Positions 42,625 to 52,086 of a DNA stretch of 64,000 nt are shown here, piece by piece (position 1 is the first letter of the stretch; every line of letters starts with the position of its first letter). The stretch is taken from contig DFLF01000017.1 of assembly GCA_002373675.1 (NCBI GenBank), positions 248,001 through 312,000 of the forward strand, in the 5' to 3' direction. Source of the DNA: Pseudobutyrivibrio sp. UBA3626 (GTDB taxonomy: Bacteria > Bacillota > Clostridia > Lachnospirales > Lachnospiraceae). The notes under the pieces are model-generated. The model did not search any database, was not told where the DNA came from, and was given only the letters and a program-made list of their open reading frames with translations. The position numbers were made by a program, and so were the translations under genes.

Positions 42625-43464
42625 CTAGCTCTTACGAATCTTTCCGTCACTTAGGGTGATTTGGCGTTCTTTGTACAAATGACCTATTGCCCTCTTAAAT
42701 GCGTTCTTACTAAGTCCTGTCTCACGTTTGATAACTTCAGGAGATGCTTTCTCTGTAAAAGGGAGTACTCCTGCATAACTATCAATTAATTCGAGGATCA
42801 TCTCTGCATCTTCATCCATTTGAATATACGACTTACTTCTAATGGAAATGTCTAGCTTGCCGTCAGGTTTCACCCTGGTTACTCGAGCATTTATGACATC
42901 ACCGATTCTAAGATGTGATACATCTTCAAATCTTGGAATCATAGCAGAATACTTATCATCTACTGCCACATAGGTTCCAAACTCATGTCCGAATTCATAT
43001 ATTCTTCCTTCAACTTCATCATCTACTTTATATGGAGAATCCGTTTTTAAGAGATGATATATTCCTTTCATGCTACCACAAAGTCTACTACTTTTATCAA
43101 CATATAATCTAATTAATAATTCATCGCCTTCTTCTACTCTGCCTATCATTTCTTTGTATGGCAGTAATAAATCCTTCTCTAATCCCCAGTCAAGAAATGC
43201 TCCTATCTTAGTAATTTCTTTAACCTTAAGAAGAGCATATTCTCCGACTGTAAGATCTGGCATGTTAACAGTTGATATAAGTCTGTCTTTAGAATCTTTA
43301 TATACAAAGACTTCTATTTCATCACCTGTTTTAATATCTTCTGGCACTTGCTTTTTCGGAAGTAAAACCCTCTCTTCATTTCTATTTCTACTACTTGCCA
43401 GATATACGCCAAAATCTACTTTCTTAACAACTATTAACTTCTGTATCTTTCCCAGTTCTATCAT
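42625..43464 (-). CDS. CvfB-like S1 RNA-binding protein
   Basis: A 279-aa protein with three S1-type OB folds (about 1-65, 70-135 and 145-210) and a C-terminal winged helix (about 220-279, VIKRETGLSKNAFKRAIGHL). This is the domain order of CvfB/YitL, an RNA-binding virulence regulator in staphylococci. No catalytic domain is present. It probably binds RNA; the targets are unknown. Confidence 0.9.
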   Translation of the reverse strand: MIELGKIQKLIVVKKVDFGVYLASSRNRNEERVLLPKKQVPEDIKTGDEIEVFVYKDSKDRLISTVNMPDLTVGEYALLKVKEITKIGAFLDWGLEKDLLLPYKEMIGRVEEGDELLIRLYVDKSSRLCGSMKGIYHLLKTDSPYKVDDEVEGRIYEFGHEFGTYVAVDDKYSAMIPRFEDVSHLRIGDVINARVTRVKPDGKLDISIRSKSYIQMDEDAEMILELIDSYAGVLPFTEKASPEVIKRETGLSKNAFKRAIGHLYKERQITLSDGKIRKS

Positions 43465-43551
43465 GTCTATCCGTCCTCTTTTTTCACCACTGTATTTATT
43501 ACTTTATTAATTCATTCTAGAACTTTAAAAAATAAATAGTGATTAAACTAT

Positions 43552-44301
43552 CTAATCAATCCCATCAATCTTACCTAAATCTTCATACATCTCAATAACA
43601 GCAAATTCATTTTCCTCATTATAGAGAACGACTTGCAAACCATTATCTATGGACTCGCTACTCACTTTAACAACATCATCCTTGTATGCCACTTGCTTGT
43701 AGCTAGCACGAATATACGAAACTTTAGAATCATCATCAAGACATTCTGTTGCAGCTTCAATATACCGTGAATTATTCATATGATGGTTAGTGTCAATATG
43801 CATTTGCCTTACTCTAAAAGAATAATCGCATTCTCCATTATCAACTTTATTCTGAAGCAAATCGCATACTGGTATCTTTCTCGATAGCCATTTCCTATGA
43901 ACCTCTGATTCGCAGGTGAAATCATCAGCCATCTTCTGAGGTACATTAGTCGGCTTTAGCTTCTTAAGGTTCATTAGAATCCACATTGAATCAGCTTCTA
44001 CTAGCCTGTCTCCGTCAGTAGTCTCAATTGTAAAATTACGAAATCCCATCATGGCTCTAAATTTATATGGCCAGGTCTTAATCACAATCTCTTGTCCAAG
44101 TACAGGTCTTTTATTAATCCTAACCTGCCACTCAGTAATATACCAGCCCAAATCTTCCTCATTTAGTCTGTCTAAATCATAATCTATAGCAATAGAGTGA
44201 AACATAGAACAATCAGTCATATATCTCATAATTGCAGATATGGACATTACCCCATACTCATCTACTTCACTATATCTCACTCTTGATGTGAATGAATGCA
44301 T
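43552..44301 (-). CDS. acyl-ACP thioesterase
   Basis: About 249 aa from the ATG at 44301, preceded by GAGGAG 7 nt upstream. It has two hot-dog domains of the FatA/FatB family; the first starts SRVRYSEVDEYGVMSISAI and the second contains DTNHHMNNSRYIEA with the catalytic Asn/His region. It releases free fatty acids from acyl carrier protein. Such bacterial forms are common in Lachnospiraceae and other anaerobes. It stands alone. Confidence 0.93.
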   Translation of the reverse strand: MHSFTSRVRYSEVDEYGVMSISAIMRYMTDCSMFHSIAIDYDLDRLNEEDLGWYITEWQVRINKRPVLGQEIVIKTWPYKFRAMMGFRNFTIETTDGDRLVEADSMWILMNLKKLKPTNVPQKMADDFTCESEVHRKWLSRKIPVCDLLQNKVDNGECDYSFRVRQMHIDTNHHMNNSRYIEAATECLDDDSKVSYIRASYKQVAYKDDVVKVSSESIDNGLQVVLYNEENEFAVIEMYEDLGKIDGID

Positions 44302-44383
44302 TGCTTTACTCCTCAACTGTTTATTAACATATAAGATTTTAACACATTTATCTCAAAATATCATTATTACACAATTATTTCAC

Positions 44384-44415
44384 AAAAAAAGCAACCTCGC
44401 TTATTGAGATTGCTT
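44384..44415 (-). terminator. terminator of tRNA-Gln
   Basis: 10-bp stem AAGCAATCTC/GAGGTTGCTT (one G-U) with a 7-nt loop, then a minus-strand T run at 44384-44390, directly after the tRNA 3' end. Confidence 0.85.
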
Positions 44416-44417
44416 TA

Positions 44418-44489
44418 CTGGCCCACAAGGATTCGAACCTTGAAATGACGGAGTCAGAGTCCGTTGCCTTACCATTTGGCGATGGGCCA
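44418..44489 (-). tRNA. tRNA-Gln (anticodon CUG)
   Basis: The 72-nt minus-strand sequence folds into a full cloverleaf. Acceptor TGGCCCA/TGGGCCA plus discriminator G; D arm GCCAAATGGTAAGGC; anticodon stem ACGGA/TCCGT with loop CTCTGAC, giving anticodon CUG; T arm AAGGTTCGAATCCTT. CCA is not encoded. The TTGACA/TATAAT promoter is upstream and a terminator follows, so it is a single-gene unit. Confidence 0.95.
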
Positions 44490-44525
44490 ATATATAATTA
44501 TCTTCTGCGTTTTCACACAGAAGAT

Positions 44526-44555
44526 ATTATACACATTTCTACATAGGTATGTCAA
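44526..44555 (-). promoter_or_regulatory. promoter of tRNA-Gln
   Basis: Perfect TTGACA (44550-44555), 18-bp spacer and perfect TATAAT (44526-44531). A 10-bp hairpin (44500-44525) covers the short 5' leader between the start site and the mature tRNA. Confidence 0.8.
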
Positions 44556-44611
44556 TATCATTTTTCACACACATATTCTATTATTTCTGCATAGTTGACT
44601 TTAATATCGTA

Positions 44612-45820
44612 TCACATCTCTAATAACTTCTCTATAAGCTTATATCCATTCTCTTCAAGAAGACCAGTTTCCATTGCATTTTTTTCGCAATATGTTAAAT
44701 GTGGCTCCTCACCGAGAGTCTTACTCGAATCATAAAGCATATATGGAATCGGTTCATCTGTATGAGTTCTTATCTTGATAGGGGTTGGATGATCTGGCAT
44801 TATAAGCATTCTTATTTCCTCACCAGCACCTGTTACGCCTTCATAAATCGGCTTAATAATTCTAGAATCAAGATTCTCAATTGATTTAATCTTCCTCTCA
44901 ACACTACCCTGGTGTCCCATTTCATCTGGCGCTTCAACATGAACATAGACAAAATCATTGCCATCATTTATTAGTGTATCAACTGCCGCCTTAGCTTTCC
45001 CCTCATAATTCGTATGAAGTCCACCATTAGCACCTTCTACCATAATAACTTTCATATCTGCGCCAACAGCTATTCCTTTAAGCAAATCAACTGCTGAAAT
45101 CATGGCACCGTTTTTCTTGGTTTTCTCTGAAAAAGATGAAAGATTAGGCTTCGTGCCTGCACCCCAGAACCACAAGGAATTTGCTGGATTAAGACCTTTC
45201 TTCTTTCTCTCAACATTTATTGGATGATTGACTAATATATCATAACTTTTAATCATCATTTCTCGAAGCACTTGGTCTTTTGGCAATTTGTCACCTACAA
45301 CCTGTCCTAGAACATCATGGGGCTGAACAAGAGGCATAACCGTACCTTTATCAATTATAAGAAGATGCCTATAGCTTGTTCCAACATAGAACTTATATCC
45401 ATCTCTTTCAAGTTCTTTCTTAACAGCATCAAGAAGTACAGCTGCATCTTCTGTTGATATCTCTGATGAACTATGATCAATTATTGTTCTATCTTCATAT
45501 CTATCTTCGTCCTCTGACAAAGTAACTATATTGCAACGAAGAGCAACATCAGTATTCTTCATCTCAACACCGATACTAAGGGCTTCAAGAGGGCTTCTTC
45601 CAGAATAGTATTTTCTTGGGTCATATCCAAGAACCGACAGATTAGCTGTATCAGAACCAGGGCTCATTCCCGAAGGAACTGTCCTAACCATACCCTGCTC
45701 TGCCTTCTTACTCAATTCATCCATAAAAGGTGTACTCGCATATTCAAGCGGTGTTCTACCATCTAATTCATCTATTGGCCAGTCAGCCATTCCGTCGCCA
45801 AGTATAACTACGTATTTCAT
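44612..45820 (-). CDS. PGM-like phosphotransferase, probable homoserine kinase
   Basis: A 402-aa member of the archaeal-type, cofactor-independent phosphoglycerate mutase (ApgM) family of binuclear-metal enzymes. Metal and phospho-acceptor motifs are GDGMAD (8-13), PSGMSPGSDTANLSVLGY (about 49-66), and PDHPTPIKIRTHTDEPIP near the C-terminus. A branch of this family (TIGR02535) is proposed to be an alternative homoserine kinase because it sits with threonine genes. Here it lies 105 nt after homoserine dehydrogenase, and no classical thrB is visible. Homoserine kinase is thus favoured over glycolytic mutase, by context. Confidence 0.85.
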   Translation of the reverse strand: MKYVVILGDGMADWPIDELDGRTPLEYASTPFMDELSKKAEQGMVRTVPSGMSPGSDTANLSVLGYDPRKYYSGRSPLEALSIGVEMKNTDVALRCNIVTLSEDEDRYEDRTIIDHSSSEISTEDAAVLLDAVKKELERDGYKFYVGTSYRHLLIIDKGTVMPLVQPHDVLGQVVGDKLPKDQVLREMMIKSYDILVNHPINVERKKKGLNPANSLWFWGAGTKPNLSSFSEKTKKNGAMISAVDLLKGIAVGADMKVIMVEGANGGLHTNYEGKAKAAVDTLINDGNDFVYVHVEAPDEMGHQGSVERKIKSIENLDSRIIKPIYEGVTGAGEEIRMLIMPDHPTPIKIRTHTDEPIPYMLYDSSKTLGEEPHLTYCEKNAMETGLLEENGYKLIEKLLEM

Positions 45821-45925
45821 TAGTCTCTCCTTATATGCTTTGCATACTTAACAATTTGCTATTTTTTATTCGGATGTCTTTTCAATTTGTCTATTATGTA
45901 TTTGCTTAATATGCAAAATGCATAT

Positions 45926-47119
45926 TTATCTCACACGAATCATCTTAACCACATCAAGAGTTGATGCCTTAGATTCATATTCCGCTTCTGTCATAACATC
46001 TGTTGTAAATCCAACTTCGCCGTCCACAACACCTTCAACAAATTCCACATTGCCAAATGCTTCTTTTACTGCGTCCTTTCCTGACTTAGTTCTTACAAAG
46101 AATGCACTTTTAACAACTGATGAATCTGCAAGTTCTTTCTTCTCGCTCTTCCACTCAAGAGGAATATTCTCATCAACATGTCTTGCCATCTCAACAATAT
46201 CACCTACAACAGCTGATGCTGTTGGAAGAGAACCTGCGCCCGAACCATAGAACATTCCATCACCAAGCATATTACCGTGTACAAATATAGCATTAAATAC
46301 ATCATTTACCGCATATAAAGGATGTTCCGGAGAAAGAAGATATGGTGCAACTCTTGCAACATATGTATCACCTACTGCTGTTGATGTTGCAAGAAGCTTG
46401 ATGTTTCTATTAATCTTCTTAGCGTATTTAATATCATTTGCAGAAATATGGCTTATTCCCTCTGTTGGAATGTCTGTATACTCTACTTGTTGACCACATA
46501 CGAGTGAAGTAAGGATGGCGATCTTTCTCTGTGCATCATGACCTTCAATATCTGCTGTTGGATCTTTCTCTGCATATCCAAGATTTTGAGCTTCTTTTAA
46601 TACATCTTCAAACTCGCTACCTTCTTCTGTCATCTTAGTAAGAATAAAGTTAGTTGTACCATTTACGATACCAGATATTTCTTCAATAACATCTCCTGTT
46701 AAGCACTCTAGGATTGGACGAATAATTGGAATTCCTCCACCAACTGATGCTTCAAATAAGAAGTTAACATTATTATCTCTGGCTGTCTTAATAAGATCCG
46801 CACCTTTATCAGCAACAAGTGCTTTATTACTTGTTGTTACATGCTTACCAGCTTCTAACATCGCTTTAACAAATGTATATGCCGGCTCAACTCCACCCAT
46901 GGTTTCAACAACAATATCAACATCAGGGTCGTTAGCAATGATATTATAGTCACCAACAACAAGCTTCTCCCAAGGCTCACCCGGGAATTCTCTTCGATCC
47001 AATACATATTTAACTTCTAATTTCTCTCCAACTCTTTTAGCAATTACATCTTCATTAGTTGTAAGAACTTTATATACTCCTGAACCTATTGTTCCAAATC
47101 CCATTATTGCTACTTTCAT
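45926..47119 (-). CDS. hom: homoserine dehydrogenase
   Basis: A 397-aa NAD(P)H enzyme that reduces aspartate semialdehyde to homoserine. Rossmann motif GFGTIGSGVY (7-16); catalytic-domain GGGIPIIRPI and NGTTNFILTKM (about 126-165); EKDPTADIEGHDAQRK. The C-terminal segment (about 340-397) looks like a shortened ACT domain, against about 430 aa for Bacillus Hom. It sits between an ACT protein and the PGM-like kinase, forming a threonine-branch cluster. Confidence 0.95.
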   Translation of the reverse strand: MKVAIMGFGTIGSGVYKVLTTNEDVIAKRVGEKLEVKYVLDRREFPGEPWEKLVVGDYNIIANDPDVDIVVETMGGVEPAYTFVKAMLEAGKHVTTSNKALVADKGADLIKTARDNNVNFLFEASVGGGIPIIRPILECLTGDVIEEISGIVNGTTNFILTKMTEEGSEFEDVLKEAQNLGYAEKDPTADIEGHDAQRKIAILTSLVCGQQVEYTDIPTEGISHISANDIKYAKKINRNIKLLATSTAVGDTYVARVAPYLLSPEHPLYAVNDVFNAIFVHGNMLGDGMFYGSGAGSLPTASAVVGDIVEMARHVDENIPLEWKSEKKELADSSVVKSAFFVRTKSGKDAVKEAFGNVEFVEGVVDGEVGFTTDVMTEAEYESKASTLDVVKMIRVR

Positions 47120-47209
47120 TTTAATTTACTCCTTTTGCCTTTTTATTGAATTATATATGCTATTAAATGTCTATTAACGACAATAAATACCAAATAATAT
47201 TATGTAAAA

Positions 47210-47650
47210 TCACTTTGCAAGAATCTTCACGTAGTGTATTCCCCCTTCGGACTCTATAGCATTTACCATAGCAGTCACATCAGTTGCTTTGGGAAATACG
47301 TCTATGGACAGTGTAAGACTTGCAACTCCGTGAACCGGTATACTCTGATGAATCGTAAGTATATTTGCATGATGCTTTGCAACTATGCTTAGAACCATTG
47401 ACAATAATCCCGGCTCATCATCAAGCTGAATAACCATGGTAATGGTCTTCCCTTTTGCACTTTCATGAAATCTTGAAATATCATCCTTATATTTGTAGAA
47501 AGAACTTCTGCTGATTCCAACCTTGTCAGTCACTTCCTGTACAGAAGAACATTTGCCGGAATCAAGTAAATGTTTAGCCTTAACAACCTTAAGCAAAACC
47601 TCCGGAACAGCTTTCTCTTTCAATACATAATACCTTGTCTTCTCCTCCAT
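47210..47650 (-). CDS. UPF0735 ACT-domain protein (PheB-like)
   Basis: A 146-aa regulator with a helix-turn-helix-like N-terminus (about 25-62, VQEVTDKVGISRSSFYKYKDD) and a C-terminal ACT domain (about 70-146, MVIQLDDEPGLLSMVLSIVA). ACT domains bind amino acids. Located 90 nt before hom, it may sense threonine or another amino acid and control the pathway, by inference. Two adjacent ATGs occur; the second (47650) is better spaced from GGAG. Confidence 0.9.
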   Translation of the reverse strand: MEEKTRYYVLKEKAVPEVLLKVVKAKHLLDSGKCSSVQEVTDKVGISRSSFYKYKDDISRFHESAKGKTITMVIQLDDEPGLLSMVLSIVAKHHANILTIHQSIPVHGVASLTLSIDVFPKATDVTAMVNAIESEGGIHYVKILAK

Positions 47651-47796
47651 CATTATCTCCTTACATTTTCAATAATCATCCTGGAAATAACTCGCATCTT
47701 GTGTTCGCTACACAAATACATCTGTACGCAACACACAAATTCTATCATATAAGATTAAGTGTTGCAAGGATAATTTGCTCTTTGCATAAAATAAGC

Positions 47797-47850
47797 CTTA
47801 TAACTATAGATTTATCTTAAACAAGTAAGACTTCTCATAGTATAAGGCAT
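47797..47850. other. stem-loop between convergent/tandem units near the alpha/beta hydrolase 3' end
   Basis: GCCTTATAACTATAG pairs imperfectly with CATAGTATAAGGC across a 30-nt loop. The minus-strand tail is TTATTTTA. It may be a weak terminator of the hydrolase gene. Confidence 0.4.
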
Positions 47851-47860
47851 TTTATTTATA

Positions 47861-48889
47861 TTACTTATTATATACTTTATCAAGAAACTCTGTTAGCATC
47901 TTCTCATATCCTTCTGGGTCGGAGTCGATTGACAAACCATGATTGCCTTTGGGGAATTCGTGATACTCACTATAACCTTTATAAGCTTCATGCATACGAA
48001 TACTATTAATGGGAAGGATAAAGTCATCAATACCACCGTGAGCAAAACAGATTGGTATATTACCATTTCCCATATGTTCTATTGGCGCAATCTTCATATA
48101 ATTATATCCGTATAACATATTTGAAACTGCACCGCCAACTGCCCCCAGGAATGTCGGCAAATGAAATTTCGTCTTAAGCCCATTCTCTACAACATTGGCA
48201 AGATCTGCATAACCGCAATCAGCTACTATAAAATCCAGTTCCGGCTCATACTGAAGCGCTGTAATAGATAGTCCCGTTCCCATAGACTCGCCATGAGCAC
48301 CAAGCGCAATATCTTTACCAAATCTCTCTCTCGTATCTCTTATAACAGCAAGAAGATCCTTGGATTCTTTTAATCCAAATGTGGTAACCGTCTTCTCGTT
48401 CTCTCCATGACGACGATCATCGTATATTACGCAATTATATCCCAGCCTTCTGAAAATGCTTGCATACTTCATCGAACCATGTCTGTTATATGTATAACCA
48501 TGACTAATTATAACAAACTTCTGACCATTGCAATTATCATTTCCATCTTCTTTACGATACTTTTCAGGTGCAAAGCTTCCTTCTGACAAATGCTTTGATG
48601 GATTAGCATAGTCATAGCCTTCAATACGGCCATAATCATCCATATAATCGTAAGCAGGAAGAAAAGAAGCGTGCAATACATATCCATCAAAAGACGTAAT
48701 TGTATAAACAGATGATGGATTCATATCCAGCTTTTTCACAAAATCCTTACTCATTTCCAACTTCCACGCATCTTCCATAGACGTCTTCTTAGGATGAGTA
48801 GTCTGGGTTGCAACATAGATAATCAGACCTATGAACGCAATAAGTAAGACAGCAAGTATTATTATTAGGATTGTAAGAAATAGGGTCAT
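47861..48889 (-). CDS. membrane-anchored alpha/beta hydrolase
   Basis: About 342 aa from the ATG at 48889, which follows GGAGG at 6 nt; an earlier frame start at 48907 lacks spacing. A TM helix (about 3-27) anchors it, with the catalytic domain outside or facing the membrane. The nucleophile elbow is GAHGESMGTG, the oxyanion region is ISHGYTYNRHGS and the catalytic histidine is in KGNHGLS. It resembles lysophospholipase/BAAT-type hydrolases. The substrate is unknown. Confidence 0.9.
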   Translation of the reverse strand: MTLFLTILIIILAVLLIAFIGLIIYVATQTTHPKKTSMEDAWKLEMSKDFVKKLDMNPSSVYTITSFDGYVLHASFLPAYDYMDDYGRIEGYDYANPSKHLSEGSFAPEKYRKEDGNDNCNGQKFVIISHGYTYNRHGSMKYASIFRRLGYNCVIYDDRRHGENEKTVTTFGLKESKDLLAVIRDTRERFGKDIALGAHGESMGTGLSITALQYEPELDFIVADCGYADLANVVENGLKTKFHLPTFLGAVGGAVSNMLYGYNYMKIAPIEHMGNGNIPICFAHGGIDDFILPINSIRMHEAYKGYSEYHEFPKGNHGLSIDSDPEGYEKMLTEFLDKVYNK

Positions 48890-48948
48890 ATAAAGCCTCC
48901 AAATCATGTAAAATGCTTTTATATTATATCACAATAATATCATATACT

Positions 48949-49983
48949 TTACGCATTTATTTTCTTAGGAATTAATTCAATAAGTTCAATGAACTTCCTT
49001 GATACAACCTTTACAATAAGTGTAAAAGGAATAATCAATATTATATATAACATAAATAGTGCTGCATATTCTACCTTAGAAAGAACTACATCACTAAATC
49101 TCATCATAAGCTGTGAATAAATAAAATGATGCACTAAGAATATGTAATATGAATTTGCACTTATGTTACAAACAATCATATTAACTGCAGCATTATTCAT
49201 AATAAACTTTAATTGTACAACTATTAAAAATAGTGCTATTCCCATTATCTTCATAGCATATGCACGAATGTTTTCATTATCAAAATAAAATAGCAAAAGA
49301 AACACAAAAACAACAACACTCGCTATAAATACTATAATATTTGCTGTCTTGTTATATCGTTTTTCTTTAATAAAATATTTCGCATAATATATTCCAAATA
49401 CTACCTCTATAACAAAACTAAATGGGTTATGCCTTAATTCCATCTGGTAGAAATAAGTCTGTACATATACAATAAACAAAACTAGTACAACAGCCCACAT
49501 AACCTTAGGAAATCTATCAATTAGATACTTTACAAGTGGATAATACATATATGTGATTATTATTGCTCCAATAAACCAATCACCTACAAGATAAAAATTA
49601 GGAGCTGCATATAAAAACAACCCATCCATTCCAGTTATAGATAGCCAAATTCGATGTATAGGTATAGACGGATCGATTTGTCTAGTCAAAAAGAATCTAT
49701 ACAAAAAAGCTATTATATAAGCAATCCAAAAAGCTGGATATATAGCTTTAAACCTCTTATATATATAGGTTCCAGCATGAAATCTATTATCTCCCTTAGA
49801 CATGGACAAATACAAAGCCGCCCCAGATATAATAAAGAAAAGAGAGACCGCAAGTCCCCCTAAACTATTGTTAGATGTAGAAATACCAAAAGATATATCT
49901 TTTTGTTCGACAAAGAAATGATAAACTACGATCAATATACATGCAACACATCGCACTAAATCAAGACTCTTATCTCTTTTCAT
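48949..49983 (-). CDS. acyltransferase 3 family membrane protein (OafA/WecH-like)
   Basis: A 344-aa integral membrane acyltransferase with about 10 TM helices. The N-terminal signature SLDLVRCVACILIVVYHFFV contains the key histidine (about residue 22). Members O-acetylate polysaccharides or peptidoglycan from acetyl-CoA. It is the last gene of a glycosyltransferase operon and probably acetylates the surface polymer made there. Spacing to the upstream GT is 11 nt. Confidence 0.93.
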   Translation of the reverse strand: MKRDKSLDLVRCVACILIVVYHFFVEQKDISFGISTSNNSLGGLAVSLFFIISGAALYLSMSKGDNRFHAGTYIYKRFKAIYPAFWIAYIIAFLYRFFLTRQIDPSIPIHRIWLSITGMDGLFLYAAPNFYLVGDWFIGAIIITYMYYPLVKYLIDRFPKVMWAVVLVLFIVYVQTYFYQMELRHNPFSFVIEVVFGIYYAKYFIKEKRYNKTANIIVFIASVVVFVFLLLFYFDNENIRAYAMKIMGIALFLIVVQLKFIMNNAAVNMIVCNISANSYYIFLVHHFIYSQLMMRFSDVVLSKVEYAALFMLYIILIIPFTLIVKVVSRKFIELIELIPKKINA

Positions 49984-49994
49984 TAATACTCCTC

Positions 49995-50927
49995 TTATGC
50001 TTTCTTATATTTATCTGCTATCTCAACAAGCTTCATCTCAAAATCTTGTCTATTCTTCCATGTAATAGTATGTAGAATCATACCTGAGAAGAAGGATACA
50101 ATACCAATAAGAATCGATATACAGCATACAATAAGGGTTGGCACCTTAGGAACCAATCCAGTCTGAGCAAACTCAACTATTACCGGAATCATAAATCCTA
50201 CACCAAGCGCAACAAAAACAAGTGCTATCATTCCAAAGAAAAACATTGGCTTATATGTTCTAAGTAATTTAATTATTGTAAATATTACCTTAAACCCATC
50301 AGAATACGTATTAAGCTTAGACTCACTTCCTTCAGGTCTATCTCTATATTCTATTACAACATTTTCAAGGAACATATTCTTATCTACTGCATGAATTGAC
50401 ATCTCTGTCTCAATCTCAAAGCCTTGAGATAGTACAGGAAATGACTTAACAAACTGATATGAAAATGCTCTATATCCAGTCATAATATCTTTGATATCTG
50501 ATTTAAACAATGTATTAATAGACCATCTAACTATAGAATTACCAAAGTTATGAAATGGTCTCTTATTCTCCTGAAAATAAGTACTAGAAAGTCTGTCTCC
50601 TACCACCATATCAACATTTCTTGTAAGTACCGCATCGCACATCTCTCTTGCATTGTCAGCCGGATATGTATCGTCACCATCCGTCATGATATAACATTTT
50701 GCATCAATATCACGAAACATACGACGAATTACGTTTCCTTTTCCTTGCTGATATTCATGTCTAACAACAGCTCCAGCATTAGCTGCAATTTCAGCTGTAT
50801 TATCATTTGAATTATTATCATATACATAAATAACCGCTTCAGGAAGCACTGCTTTAAAATCCTTTACAACCTTTTCAATTGTCTGTGACTCGTTGTAGCA
50901 TGGAATAAGCACTGCTATTTCGTCCAT
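49995..50927 (-). CDS. family 2 glycosyltransferase with two C-terminal TM helices
   Basis: 310 aa. A GT-A domain (about 1-220) of dolichyl-phosphate-mannose-synthase type starts EIAVLIPCYNESQTIEKVV, with the DXD-like TDGDDTYPAD. Two TM helices (about 230-300) follow, as in GtrB-type undecaprenyl-phosphate glucosyltransferases. It likely makes an undecaprenyl-phospho-sugar for wall polymer decoration. It starts 2 nt after the DUF2304 stop. Confidence 0.92.
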   Translation of the reverse strand: MDEIAVLIPCYNESQTIEKVVKDFKAVLPEAVIYVYDNNSNDNTAEIAANAGAVVRHEYQQGKGNVIRRMFRDIDAKCYIMTDGDDTYPADNAREMCDAVLTRNVDMVVGDRLSSTYFQENKRPFHNFGNSIVRWSINTLFKSDIKDIMTGYRAFSYQFVKSFPVLSQGFEIETEMSIHAVDKNMFLENVVIEYRDRPEGSESKLNTYSDGFKVIFTIIKLLRTYKPMFFFGMIALVFVALGVGFMIPVIVEFAQTGLVPKVPTLIVCCISILIGIVSFFSGMILHTITWKNRQDFEMKLVEIADKYKKA

Positions 50928-50929
50928 TT

Positions 50930-51349
50930 TTATTCTCCCTTTTCTTCTTCGTTTTTATTACTACTCTTTTCTAACATAACACCTTCGCCACTTGGTGTGC
51001 CGGCTGCTATTATATCATCAATCCTCTTATTAAGAATACCAACTTCCTGTGTTAGCCTCTTGACTCTTCGCGTAAGATTTGAAATCACTATAGTTTGCGT
51101 AAAGATTATCATTAATACAAAGATAAATCCCGCAAAGAAGAGCATATTAATTGGCAACTCAATCCCCAAGAAATTAGATAAGCTTTGTAACCAATGCTTA
51201 TTAGCTGCAAATATAATTACAAGTACACCAACTAGAAACCAGATTAATGCATACTTTAACTCTAGTCTTCTTACTCTAACTAAATTGCCAATATATAGGA
51301 TACCAAGTCCTGACAAAACTATAATTATTACTTGAATCTCTGTCGTCAT
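50930..51349 (-). CDS. DUF2304 small membrane protein
   Basis: 139 aa with three TM helices (about 4-22, 34-52, 68-90) and a charged C-terminal helix (VKRLTQEVGILNKRIDDI). DUF2304 proteins often accompany family 2 glycosyltransferases, as here on both sides, and are thought to be membrane partners in polyprenol-sugar transfer. Function is inferred from context. Confidence 0.88.
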   Translation of the reverse strand: MTTEIQVIIIVLSGLGILYIGNLVRVRRLELKYALIWFLVGVLVIIFAANKHWLQSLSNFLGIELPINMLFFAGFIFVLMIIFTQTIVISNLTRRVKRLTQEVGILNKRIDDIIAAGTPSGEGVMLEKSSNKNEEEKGE

Positions 51350-51381
51350 ATTATTCTACCTTAGTTAGTATTATCAATAAG

Positions 51382-52074
51382 CTACACAGACATAGCTGCC
51401 ATAACACATGCCAAAGAAACCTTTATCATATAATATACTGATCTCTTGGGCGAAATAGAAGATGTACCGGCTTGTCTTTCTTTCATAACAACAGGTATTT
51501 CATCAACTGTCCATCCTCTTTTAACAATCGTAACCGCAGTCTCTGGTTCAGGATAATCCTTAGGATATTCCTCTGCAAAATATTCAATAATATCCCTTCC
51601 CACCATTCTCATACCAGATGTAGGATCTGTAATTCTCTTCCCGGTAAGAATCTTAATTAAAACTGTGAAATACTTTATGCCAAATCGTCTAAGTCCTGAA
51701 GATTGAAAGCCCTGCTTCTCGATATATCGAGAACCAATCAACATACCTGTTCCGTGCTCCTCCATATACCTTGCCATAGTTCCAAGAAATGCCGCATCAT
51801 GTTGTCCATCACCATCCACTTGGATCGCATACTTATATCCGTACCTCTTTGCATAAAGATACCCCGTCTGCACAGCAGCACCTATACCACTGTTAATGGG
51901 AAGATTTACTACATTAAATCCGTGTTCAACACATAACTTATATGTATCATCTCTCGAACAATCATTAATTACTACGTAGTCGAACTCTGGTGCGTTCTCA
52001 ATTATATCATTAACTGTATTAACAATACAACCGGCCTCGTTAAAGGCCGGTATTATAACCAATTTATCTTTCAT
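51382..52074 (-). CDS. family 2 glycosyltransferase, DPMS-like
   Basis: A 230-aa single-domain GT2 enzyme. The nucleotide-sugar site starts LVIIPAFNEAGCIVNTVNDI, and the metal-binding DXD region is QVDGDGQHDAAF (about residues 89-100). It lacks C-terminal TM helices and may use the DUF2304 protein as its membrane partner. It probably transfers a sugar to undecaprenyl phosphate. It follows the GH73 gene by 12 nt. Confidence 0.92.
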   Translation of the reverse strand: MKDKLVIIPAFNEAGCIVNTVNDIIENAPEFDYVVINDCSRDDTYKLCVEHGFNVVNLPINSGIGAAVQTGYLYAKRYGYKYAIQVDGDGQHDAAFLGTMARYMEEHGTGMLIGSRYIEKQGFQSSGLRRFGIKYFTVLIKILTGKRITDPTSGMRMVGRDIIEYFAEEYPKDYPEPETAVTIVKRGWTVDEIPVVMKERQAGTSSISPKRSVYYMIKVSLACVMAAMSV

Positions 52075-52086
52075 AGTGTATCCCTA

